NCBI RefSeq assembly: GCF_022627325.1
Contig: NZ_JAETZZ010000006.1
Location: forward strand, 124,001 to 188,000
Length of the DNA: 64,000 bases
Origin: Pseudomonas putida
Lineage (GTDB): Bacteria > Pseudomonadota > Gammaproteobacteria > Pseudomonadales > Pseudomonadaceae
Reading direction: 5' to 3'
Positions 45,402-51,822 of this stretch are shown one piece after another. The translations under genes and the position numbers were made by a program. Each line of letters starts with the position of its first letter. Positions within the stretch are counted from its first letter, which is position 1. Under the pieces are notes generated by a model. It was not told the DNA's origin. It saw only the letters and a program-made list of their open reading frames with translations, and did no database searches.

Positions 45402-45582
45402 TCAGGTTGGGCTCAGGATGGTGTCCTTGGCCTCAGCCAGCATCCCGGGGTAGTCCAAGGTGTAGTGCAACCCGCGGCTTTCCTTGCGCTGCATGGCCGA
45501 GCGGATCATCAACTCCGCCACCTGTGCCAGGTTGCGCAACTCGATCAGGTCGCGGCTGACCTTGTAGTTGCTGTAGAACTCG
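45402..45582 (-). pseudogene. nadB: Displaced 3' fragment of the host nadB gene
   Basis: Reading the minus strand from the att core gives [20 protein letters not shown] and on to DTILSPT-stop, that is, the last 59 codons of L-aspartate oxidase in frame. It is cut off from the rest of nadB by the integrated element, which supplies a substitute 3' end at 51823-52006. It has no start and is presumably untranslated. It marks the original chromosomal junction. Confidence 0.95.
45564..45582. other. attL core (19 bp) of the nadB element
   Basis: GTAGTTGCTGTAGAACTCG occurs here and again at 51988-52006 in the same orientation. Flanking bases diverge after it on the inside (ACGTGATG) versus the nadB body on the other copy (TCGATCTC). 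It lies in the nadB coding sequence. Confidence 0.92.
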
Positions 45583-45624
45583 ACGTGATGAGGCTAAACC
45601 CAATGGATACAGGGGTTTCAGCCG

Positions 45625-47064
45625 ATGACCATCAACCAGCCCTCCCAAACTGGGACAAACCTGTTACAAACTGCCCTCGCCAAGCCATACCACTATCGCC
45701 GGTCTGGTCGCTATTACCTTCGCCTTCGCCCTCAAGGCACCGCTAAGGGCTTCTTCACGCTGTCACTCAGGACCACCGACAAGGCCACCGCTATGACCAT
45801 CTCGCAAGACATCCTCTCGACCCTCAAGGCCTACCATCTGGACAACCCAGAGGCGTCATGGGATGAGCTGAGAGAGCGTCTGTTGGACATCGCTGAGTAC
45901 AGCCTGACGATGGCCCATGGCGATAGCTCACTGGTTGCCTACGAGATGATTAACGATGAGCACCATCAGGCCCTCCGTGAGGCAAGCGCAAAGCTGCCCC
46001 TGAGCGTCAATCAGCAACGGGCTGTGAGTAAGGCACTGGAGATCATTGAGGCGTCTCAGGAGCGCATGAAGGGCAGGTCTGGGAATCTGGTGGAGATCGT
46101 AAAGGGTCTCAAGGATGAGCATTGTAGCACGTCAGTGGCCCTGTCTCCGTCCCTATCTGTAAGTTCATCTGAGCGGCTGACCTTCAAGGCTCTGTCTGCG
46201 CTGTACATGGAGGAACGCAAAGACAGCATTCAGGCCAGCACCATGCGGGACGTGAGATCGTCCTGTGAGGCTATCGCTACGATCCTCGGTGACTTGGACT
46301 TGAAGGCCCATACGCGGGAGGACATGAAGAACCTTCGGGACAAACTCCTTGAGGACCGCAAGCCATCGACGGTGAAGAAGCTACTGACCCGGCTATCAAC
46401 TGTCATGGACTGGGCTGTGCATAACGGTTACCTCGATAAGAGCTTCGACAAGGGTCTGAAGCCAACGAAAGGAGCTGATAGCTCCCGTGAGGCGTTCTCT
46501 CAGGATCAGGTAAAGGCCCTCATGGCTCACGCTAAGACCCTGCCAGTGGACGCATGGCAGCGCTGGGCGTTGTCCCTTGGGGTCATCACTGGGACCCGTA
46601 TCGAGGAACTCAGGCAGTTAACGAAGGCCGATGTTAAGCAGGTCGGGGATGTCTGGGTCATCGACATCAATAGGAACGATGGCAAGACAGCCAAGACCAA
46701 GAATGCGCTTCGTGTCATCCCGTTGACCGATGGGGCCTATGGGTTCGACCTGAAGGCTTTCCTTGAGTTTGTCCAAAGGGCGGACTCTCGCCTGTTCGCT
46801 TTGGGCGCTGGGCGATTCTCTGAGTTGCTCAATGGTCTGATCCGTGATGTCTTGGGCGTGAAAGCTGATCGGACGCAAACCTTCCATTCGCTACGGCACT
46901 CGCTGGCTGGTGCTCTGAAAGCCGCTGAGATTCCTGTGGGCACCGCTGAGTCGATCTTGGGGCACGCTTCGGGGTCGATCAGTTATGACCTGTATGGGGC
47001 GGGCAGTGCGGTTGAGGTGGGGCGTATGGCTGAGGCTTTGAGTAAGGCGTTCAAGTTCGGATAA
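45625..47064 (+). CDS. int: Tyrosine site-specific integrase
   Basis: A 479-aa tyrosine recombinase. The N-terminal arm-binding segment (RRSGRYYLRLRPQGTAKGFFTLSLRT) is followed by a SAM-like core-binding domain (about 185-280) and a catalytic domain with Arg325 (GTRIEEL), H421xxR424 (FHSLRHS), His447 (LGHASG) and Tyr457 (YDLYG; Tyr454 is a less likely nucleophile). It sits next to attL and should integrate and, with help, excise the element at nadB. Codon use differs from the host, with many AGG and CTC codons. Confidence 0.93.
   Translation: MTINQPSQTGTNLLQTALAKPYHYRRSGRYYLRLRPQGTAKGFFTLSLRTTDKATAMTISQDILSTLKAYHLDNPEASWDELRERLLDIAEYSLTMAHGDSSLVAYEMINDEHHQALREASAKLPLSVNQQRAVSKALEIIEASQERMKGRSGNLVEIVKGLKDEHCSTSVALSPSLSVSSSERLTFKALSALYMEERKDSIQASTMRDVRSSCEAIATILGDLDLKAHTREDMKNLRDKLLEDRKPSTVKKLLTRLSTVMDWAVHNGYLDKSFDKGLKPTKGADSSREAFSQDQVKALMAHAKTLPVDAWQRWALSLGVITGTRIEELRQLTKADVKQVGDVWVIDINRNDGKTAKTKNALRVIPLTDGAYGFDLKAFLEFVQRADSRLFALGAGRFSELLNGLIRDVLGVKADRTQTFHSLRHSLAGALKAAEIPVGTAESILGHASGSISYDLYGAGSAVEVGRMAEALSKAFKFG
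45651..45671. promoter_or_regulatory. Candidate left arm-type integrase sites
   Basis: TGGGACAAACCTGTTACAAA holds two related 8-9 base units (GGACAAAC and GTTACAAAC) one helical turn apart, inside the start of int. Similar units occur near the right end at 51751-51782. Arm-type sites are expected near phage att sites; the assignment is inferred. Confidence 0.4.
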
Positions 47065-47115
47065 TCTGACATTGGTATGTATCTCCAAAGCTCACAACCT
47101 CTACAAGGAATGAAG

Positions 47116-47520
47116 ATGGGACAAGTCACAGAGTTGCACAAGGCATATCTCGAAGCGTCATCCAAATCCGACCATTTTTTACTGGGTGCGATAGCAGCCG
47201 CATGTGCATATCTCGCTCAAAGCAATCCATATGGAAAAATCGGATTCAATCCAGAAACGCTTTTTCTCATCGACCTTGTAGTGCTTGGATTGGCAGCGTT
47301 CTTTGCTCACAGGCGCATCGAAAATACAATCCAGGTTTTGAAGTTCAATACTACCTTTTTACAGGGGCGTAATGCGGGAGACCCTGTTTCATATCTTGGA
47401 GGCAAGCAGCTTGCGGAAGACTACTCTGATCGGTCGAACTCAAGCTATAAATATAGAAATTTTTTCATGGCCTTGGGATTCATTCTCTATGTCGTGGCAA
47501 AGGTCTGGCGAGCCTATTGA
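47116..47520 (+). CDS. Small three-helix membrane protein of the element (cargo)
   Basis: A 134-aa protein with three hydrophobic segments (HFLLGAIAAACAYLAQ, LFLIDLVVLGLAAFFAH and NFFMALGFILYVVAKVW) and a polar loop of about 55 residues between the second and third. I chose ATG 47116 because AAGGA is 6 bases upstream; ATG 47110 is too close to it. It is more AT-rich than the rest of the element and lies between int and phage promoter 1, so it is probably expressed in the resident state. Immunity, exclusion or defence are guesses. Confidence 0.65.
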   Translation: MGQVTELHKAYLEASSKSDHFLLGAIAAACAYLAQSNPYGKIGFNPETLFLIDLVVLGLAAFFAHRRIENTIQVLKFNTTFLQGRNAGDPVSYLGGKQLAEDYSDRSNSSYKYRNFFMALGFILYVVAKVWRAY

Positions 47521-47563
47521 ACAGGGCTGCCGTAAAGCTCCGAGTTTAGAGCTGGAGAATCGG

Positions 47564-47587
47564 TGTCGTTAAAAACCCTCACTATGG
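47564..47587 (+). promoter_or_regulatory. T3/gh-1-type phage RNA polymerase promoter 1
   Basis: The core TAAAAACCCTCACTATGG followed by CTGCA is the promoter class of T7-like phages: it has CTCACTAT at -8 to -2 and CCC at -11 to -9, as in T3. It agrees with the consensus I recall for P. putida phage gh-1 at every position, including the downstream CTGCA. Transcription should start at about 47587, 37 bases before the 211-aa gene. The element has no matching polymerase gene. Confidence 0.88.
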
Positions 47588-47623
47588 CTGCACGTTCGCA
47601 GCGGCCATATGAGGACCACTACC

Positions 47624-48259
47624 ATGACCCTGCTCACCCAACCCGGACCACTACACCGCCACGTCGATCACGAAACAGGCACCATCCTTCACACTGACCC
47701 GATCACGGGCGAAGTCATCCGCCGCAAGGATATGATCCGACCGGCAACCCTTGAAGCTCAGTATCTGGCATGGGCCGCTGAGCGCCGTGCCGATGAGTCC
47801 CTCTCTGAGGACCACCAGAAAGCCGCCAAGGGCCTTTCCAGCGAGACCCAATGGCAACCCCAAGAGACCCCAAGCGATGAACCCAAGCGAGGCCGTGGAC
47901 GCCAGAAGACGACCTACGCTAACCCTGTCGCAGCCTATATGTACCTCCTTGCGATTCCCGATCCGCTGCCATGGGTAGACGACATCGTTACTGGGTCGAT
48001 CATCACCAGTGCCGGAGTCACCAACGGAAAGATCAACGTTAAGGCCCGAGCGGTCATCGGTGCGTTGTTCCTTTCGGAGATCACAGCGGACGCCTGCAAG
48101 ACCAATGAGTATTCCTTGAGAACCGCCCAGCGGATCGCCAAGGCTGCCCGACACGCTGCCCATGGGATCGCTTCGTATGTGGAGAGACACCCAGACATCA
48201 AGGCAGAGATTGTGGCCGAGGTGGGCGCAGAGGCTCTATTTCGGGGCTTAGCGACTTAA
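47624..48259 (+). CDS. Element protein of unknown function (211 aa)
   Basis: First gene behind phage promoter 1. I chose ATG 47624 (MTLLTQPGPLHRHVDHETG), which has GAGG 9 bases upstream, over ATG 47609. The N-terminal third contains a repeated HxETGTILHTDPITGEVIRRKD pattern. A basic linker, KRGRGRQK, looks like an AT-hook. The C-terminal half is helical (ANPVAAYMYLLAIPDPLPW to SLRTAQRIAKAARHAAHGIASYV). DNA binding is possible. No known family recognised. Confidence 0.65.
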   Translation: MTLLTQPGPLHRHVDHETGTILHTDPITGEVIRRKDMIRPATLEAQYLAWAAERRADESLSEDHQKAAKGLSSETQWQPQETPSDEPKRGRGRQKTTYANPVAAYMYLLAIPDPLPWVDDIVTGSIITSAGVTNGKINVKARAVIGALFLSEITADACKTNEYSLRTAQRIAKAARHAAHGIASYVERHPDIKAEIVAEVGAEALFRGLAT

Positions 48260-48338
48260 CGCCGGATAATATAAAGAAAATCTCAACGACCTCTCAACGA
48301 CCATCGGAATCGACCAGCTCATCGACCAGACCCAGAGG

Positions 48339-48367
48339 GAGAGGGGTTGTTAATTACAACTCCCCTC
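48339..48367. promoter_or_regulatory. Hairpin in the leader of the 110-aa gene
   Basis: Arms GAGAGGGGTTGT and ACAACTCCCCTC pair with two mismatches around a TAATT loop, 57 bases before the 110-aa gene. The region also repeats TCAACGACC. It may be a processing or regulatory RNA structure; there is no T run. Confidence 0.45.
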
Positions 48368-48423
48368 ATCTCTCAGTCATCTCAAAGGGCATCTTAAAGA
48401 ACAACCGAAAGGAGACCTCTACC

Positions 48424-48756
48424 ATGACCAATACCATCGTCTGTCCAGCTAACTCACGCCTCACTGATGAGCAATTGAGCATCTTGTCTATGGTCTTCAA
48501 CCGACCTGCCCGCGCCCAGCTCATCGAACTACGAAACATCCTTAGCGACTACCGGGCCGCATTCAGAGTCTATAAGGCAGGAGAAGTAACTTTCGACATG
48601 GAGGGTCTCGCTCAAAGAGTCCTCGTTAAGTGTCCCGCTAAAACACTCGACCGCCTGAACCAACTGCTCGACCAAGGGCTTTGTCTTCAAGCAATCGCAG
48701 TGACGCCTTTGAGGATTCCATTGAGTGGCCCCGAGGGAATCTCACTCACAACTTGA
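48424..48756 (+). CDS. Element protein of unknown function (110 aa)
   Basis: A 110-aa soluble protein with a strong AAGGAG site. The N-terminal half is helical (DEQLSILSMVFNRPARAQLIELRNIL). The second half ends CPAKTLDRLNQLLDQGLCLQAIAVTPL, whose GLxLQAIxV motif recurs in the 133-aa protein of this element. Not recognised otherwise. Phage promoter 2 begins 15 bases after its stop. Confidence 0.65.
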   Translation: MTNTIVCPANSRLTDEQLSILSMVFNRPARAQLIELRNILSDYRAAFRVYKAGEVTFDMEGLAQRVLVKCPAKTLDRLNQLLDQGLCLQAIAVTPLRIPLSGPEGISLTT

Positions 48757-48771
48757 AGGCAACCGTCAGGT

Positions 48772-48795
48772 TGTCGTTAAAAACCCTCACTATGG
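48772..48795 (+). promoter_or_regulatory. T3/gh-1-type phage RNA polymerase promoter 2
   Basis: Identical for 24 bases to promoter 1, with core TAAAAACCCTCACTATGG. Start of transcription is expected at about 48795. It drives the 133-aa gene, the capsid-like gene and probably the genes after it. The 264-base leader that follows has no supported gene: an ATG at 48792 overlaps the start site and lacks a ribosome site. Confidence 0.88.
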
Positions 48796-49059
48796 GTAAG
48801 ACAGAACGACCAATAACAAAAATAATTTCTCTCTGCCAATGCTGCACAGCCGTTGCCACGGTTGAACCCTTCGCATTACCGATGCCCTTCAGGCCCGCCA
48901 TGTCCTGATCGACCAGCATCACCAGAATCCAAACCTCAAATCAAGAACTCATTCGTCAGCCTTGGAAGGTGCCCACGCGGCTCTCTCCTTGCCGTCTTGT
49001 CGTGCGCATCTATGGCACCAAGGCTGAGCGAATGGGTCACCTCACAGGAGAACCCAGCC

Positions 49060-49461
49060 ATGAAAATCACCATCACCAAAGTCCTGAAGAACGAAGTCAC
49101 CGTGTCGGGCCAGACCCTTAACCGTGAGTACGTCGAGAACATCATGTTGCCCATGCTGGTCGCCCAATGCGGGACCGTTAAGGGCCAGCAATTCGAGATC
49201 GTTAAGGCGTTCGATGAGGCCGGTCTGTCGCTCCAAGCGATTCCCGTAGTTGCCCGAGAGTACCGCCAAGACCAATACCAGAAGGCCCAAGAGAAGGCTC
49301 AGAGAGAGGCTGAGGCCCGTTGGCATCAAGAGCGCTGCCGTGAGTACACACCTCGTGAGATCGCCCAAGCGAAGGCCGATAAGGAAGCCCGAGCCGCTGC
49401 CATTCGTGAGCATGGTGCCCGTATCCGTGCTGCCTCCCGTGCCAATAGCGCTGGCTGGTAA
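49060..49461 (+). CDS. Element protein of unknown function (133 aa), scaffold-like candidate
   Basis: A 133-aa protein with ACAGGAG 10 bases before ATG 49060. The N-terminal domain (about 1-68) ends FEIVKAFDEAGLSLQAIPVV, sharing the GLxLQAIxV motif with the 110-aa protein. The C-terminal half is a long charged helix rich in Q, A, R and E (REYRQDQYQKAQEKAQREAEA onwards). Position 50 bases before the capsid-like gene and a helical tail would suit a scaffolding role, but that is a guess. Confidence 0.65.
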   Translation: MKITITKVLKNEVTVSGQTLNREYVENIMLPMLVAQCGTVKGQQFEIVKAFDEAGLSLQAIPVVAREYRQDQYQKAQEKAQREAEARWHQERCREYTPREIAQAKADKEARAAAIREHGARIRAASRANSAGW

Positions 49462-49511
49462 CAGCACCTCGACACACAACCACTTCATTCATCTATTCAG
49501 GAGAAACAACC

Positions 49512-50513
49512 ATGACTAAGCCATTCCAGTACACCAAACCTTCGACCTACACCACCGCCATCACCGATGAGCACACTGGGTCGATTCGATTCAACACTGC
49601 TGATGTTCGCCCAGAGACCCAAGCGGCCACCGATGTATCCGTCTATGTGGAGGCCCTTGTGGAAGCCGCTGAGGACTACTTGAACGGCGATGAGTGGCGA
49701 GAGGCTGCCATGGAGGCAACCCCTTGCGAGTTCCGTCCGGCTGGCTCTGAGGCCACTGGGCAACAAATCATCACCATGGCCGACCGCTCTGTCACCTTCG
49801 ACCCTCGTAAGAACTGGGATAACCAGACCGTCGAGAAGGGCGAGGTCCTGGCCGGTTCTGTGATCTTCACCGAGGCGACCGACAAGGCATTGGTCATCAG
49901 CCACCGAGCTACGATCTTTGACCACAACCTGATGGCAGGCTTCACCGTCCAGTCTATGGAGCAAACCGCTGACAAGATGCTTCGTGACATTGAGCACAGC
50001 GCAGCCGGTAAGGTCGCTGCCATCTTGGCGACTGCCCCAAGCACTGAGAGCGTCTCTGAGGCCAAACCAACGGGTAAGCCTGCTGAGATCGCTGAGGACC
50101 TCATCGACATCCTCACGACCCACGTTAACCAGACTGTAGGGACCTCGCTGAGCGACTTCGTGATCCTGCTGCCCGTGTCACTGGTGGCTGTTCTTGAGCG
50201 TGCTGCTCAACGTGCTGGTCAGGACTCTATCGAGGACCTCATTGGCGCGGGCGTACAGCCGTACACTGGGACCGACCACGGCGTCTTCATGTTGCCCAAG
50301 CTTTTCACCTCGCTGAGCTACCGTGAGCGCCAAGACGGTAGCATCTGGAAGATTGAAGCGACTCGCAACCCAAACGCCCAAGGCTGGGACCTTGAGATCG
50401 TGGCTGTGGTGGACATCATCGCCAATGGCATGGTCAAGGTAGCTCTGACCGAGGATCGTCTTCAGACCGTTCAAGTGCCGTTCCCGCTGGTCACTCGCAT
50501 TGCCCTGAGCTGA
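49512..50513 (+). CDS. Putative capsid-like (HK97-fold) protein of the element
   Basis: A 333-aa protein with a strong AGGAG site. It follows the layout of an HK97-fold coat protein: an extended beta-rich segment (SVTFDPRKNWDNQTVEKGEVLAGSV), a long helix (MEQTADKMLRDIEHSAAGKVAAILATA, about 155-182), then IAEDLIDILTTHVNQTVGTSLSDFVILLPVSLVAVLERAA, similar in pattern to the helix-strand-helix of T7-type gp10, and DLIGAGVQPYTGTDHGVFMLPK. Its length is near that of T7 gp10 (about 345). No clear sequence identity was seen, so a structure-based test is needed. It is behind phage promoter 2. Confidence 0.5.
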   Translation: MTKPFQYTKPSTYTTAITDEHTGSIRFNTADVRPETQAATDVSVYVEALVEAAEDYLNGDEWREAAMEATPCEFRPAGSEATGQQIITMADRSVTFDPRKNWDNQTVEKGEVLAGSVIFTEATDKALVISHRATIFDHNLMAGFTVQSMEQTADKMLRDIEHSAAGKVAAILATAPSTESVSEAKPTGKPAEIAEDLIDILTTHVNQTVGTSLSDFVILLPVSLVAVLERAAQRAGQDSIEDLIGAGVQPYTGTDHGVFMLPKLFTSLSYRERQDGSIWKIEATRNPNAQGWDLEIVAVVDIIANGMVKVALTEDRLQTVQVPFPLVTRIALS

Positions 50514-50546
50514 TCGAAGGGAAACCCTGAGCTGATCTAAGGGAAA
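50503..50546. repeat. 22-bp tandem duplication over the capsid-like gene stop
   Basis: CCCTGAGCTGATC(G/T)AAGGGAAA occurs twice in tandem with one mismatch; the first copy includes the stop codon. A partial third start (CCCTGA) follows. GC-rich dyads lie just after (CCGG and CCT/AGG arms, 50552-50588). Confidence 0.8.
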
Positions 50547-50670
50547 CCCTGATAGCCCCGTAAGGCCGGACCTAAAGAGGGACCGGCAGGGGCACAGCTT
50601 CACCTATCCGCATCATCGCCCGTCGCTGGGCATCTATCTAACCGAAAGTCTTTCTGTTTGTTCCTTCATG

Positions 50671-50712
50671 CCACCGGCAGAACCCTTGGTCGGGTCTTTC
50701 GGCTGCCGGTGG
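50671..50712. promoter_or_regulatory. Hairpin upstream of the Rha-family gene
   Basis: A perfect 10-bp stem, CCACCGGCAG / CTGCCGGTGG, with inner ACCC/GGGT pairing lies 38 bases before the Rha-family gene. It has no T run. It could end or attenuate capsid-like gene transcripts or be a processing site. Confidence 0.5.
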
Positions 50713-50750
50713 GAGCGAACTTGAGGGAGCAAACAAGAGGAAAACAGACT

Positions 50751-51224
50751 ATGACCATGACCACCAATACAGCGACCATCTTCGAGAACATCTCCAAGGC
50801 CGGAGCGGTATCCTCAACGACTCTCAACGGCTTACCCGGTATGTCGTCCTTGGAGATCGCTGAGATCACCGGTAAGCGCCATGACCATGTACTCAGAGAC
50901 ATCCGAAAGATGCTCAACGAGCTGGAAAGGGAGACCCCAAATCTGGGGGCACCTCAATGGGTCGAGGCCAGCTACCAGTCCAGTCAAAGCAAGTTATTAC
51001 CGCTGACCATCCTCGACAAAGAGCTGACCTTTACGCTGCTCTCCCGGTATTCCTTCAAGCTGTCCAACATGATCGTCAAGCGCTGGCTTGAACTGGAAGG
51101 CTCAGGGTTTGAACGTGTGTCGATACAGGCTGCTGTGGTTCACCTGCTCGAACGAGAGAAGGACAACTATCGAATCGCAATGAGGGACATCAAGGCCGCT
51201 GCAAGGCGTCTCAAGGCCCGCTGA
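50751..51224 (+). CDS. Rha-family phage regulatory protein
   Basis: A 157-aa protein with the Rha pattern: MSSLEIAEITGKRHDHVLRDIRKMLNEL (DNA-binding-like helix block, about 32-60), then LTILDKELTFTLLSRYSFKLSNMIVKRWLELE. Rha proteins are phage-borne regulators or antirepressors, and some interfere with other phages. A GAGG site precedes ATG 50751. It supports a phage-related origin for the element. Confidence 0.85.
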   Translation: MTMTTNTATIFENISKAGAVSSTTLNGLPGMSSLEIAEITGKRHDHVLRDIRKMLNELERETPNLGAPQWVEASYQSSQSKLLPLTILDKELTFTLLSRYSFKLSNMIVKRWLELEGSGFERVSIQAAVVHLLEREKDNYRIAMRDIKAAARRLKAR

Positions 51225-51303
51225 GGTCGTTGATTGATACTTCCTCAAACGAAGCGTGACGGGCTATGCTCAATAGCTAAGTTGCCCACAAAAAGGTCCC
51301 GCG

Positions 51304-51522
51304 ATGAGTGTCACACTGTGCTACACCTACAAGGGCAAACGGGTAGTCACTAAGGTGCCTGTCCAGTCTCTGACACCACATGCGGCGCTATGCTATGCCT
51401 TGCTTCAATCAGGCGCTTCTAATGACCAATCTCAAGGGAGTTGGCCGCATACCTATGAGCGCCTCCTTGAGGTAGCCCTGCAACACGAACTCACAGACGT
51501 TCGCTTTCACAAGTCACTCTAA
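51304..51522 (+). CDS. Element protein of unknown function (72 aa)
   Basis: A short protein, MSVTLCYTYKGKRVVTKVP at the start, with ALCYALLQSGA in the middle and an ending ELTDVRFHK. An AAGGT site precedes the ATG. It resembles small conserved Pseudomonas proteins of similar length, but I cannot name the family. Confidence 0.6.
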   Translation: MSVTLCYTYKGKRVVTKVPVQSLTPHAALCYALLQSGASNDQSQGSWPHTYERLLEVALQHELTDVRFHKSL

Positions 51523-51540
51523 CCCTTCAAGGAGAACCCC

Positions 51541-51621
51541 ATGGACCACCTACAGGCCCTCTACTGGGTCTGTCTGGCCGTTCAACTGGGGTTCTGGTTG
51601 TGGTCGCATAGGCCCCCTTGA
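51541..51621 (+). CDS. 26-residue membrane microprotein
   Basis: MDHLQALYWVCLAVQLGFWL followed by WSHRPP and stop: one membrane helix with a basic end. AAGGAGAACCCC before the ATG is one of the best ribosome sites in the element, and the gene starts 18 bases after the previous stop. The other element genes use the same style of site, which supports translation. Role unknown. Confidence 0.55.
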   Translation: MDHLQALYWVCLAVQLGFWLWSHRPP

Positions 51622-51822
51622 GAATCTGACAGAAAAATCTGAAAGGTCACCATTACAAGACTTCCCGCGCAGGCTCCCCCGTAGGCCCTCGCATGGGTGC
51701 CCGTGGGCGCGTTAAGGACCCTCGCGGGCAGGCGATAAGGACCCCAGCGATGGGACAAAGATGCGCCAAAGCTGTAACAAACCGGGGCCTTACCGTGCTA
51801 CGCTGAGGCTTCCTAACGTGCC
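51622..51822. other. Right-end non-coding segment of the element
   Basis: No gene seen. GC-rich dyad-like stretches (51667-51735, for example CCCTCGC and GCGGGC units) and candidate arm-type units TGGGACAAAG and GTAACAAACC (51751-51782) lie between the microprotein and the nadB end. Probably the attP arm region. Confidence 0.45.

Noticed and set aside
48792..48908. Short frame starting ATGGGTAAG at phage promoter 2
   Set aside because: The ATG overlaps the expected transcription start and has no ribosome site; the similar ATG at promoter 1 is out of frame with its gene. Both arise because TATGG is part of the promoter.
51700..51760. Extra phage-type promoters near the right end (GTTAAGGACCCTCGCGGG and GATAAGGACCCCAGCGATGG)
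   Set aside because: Only loosely similar: the CTCACTAT block is lost, so recognition by a T3/gh-1-type polymerase is unlikely.
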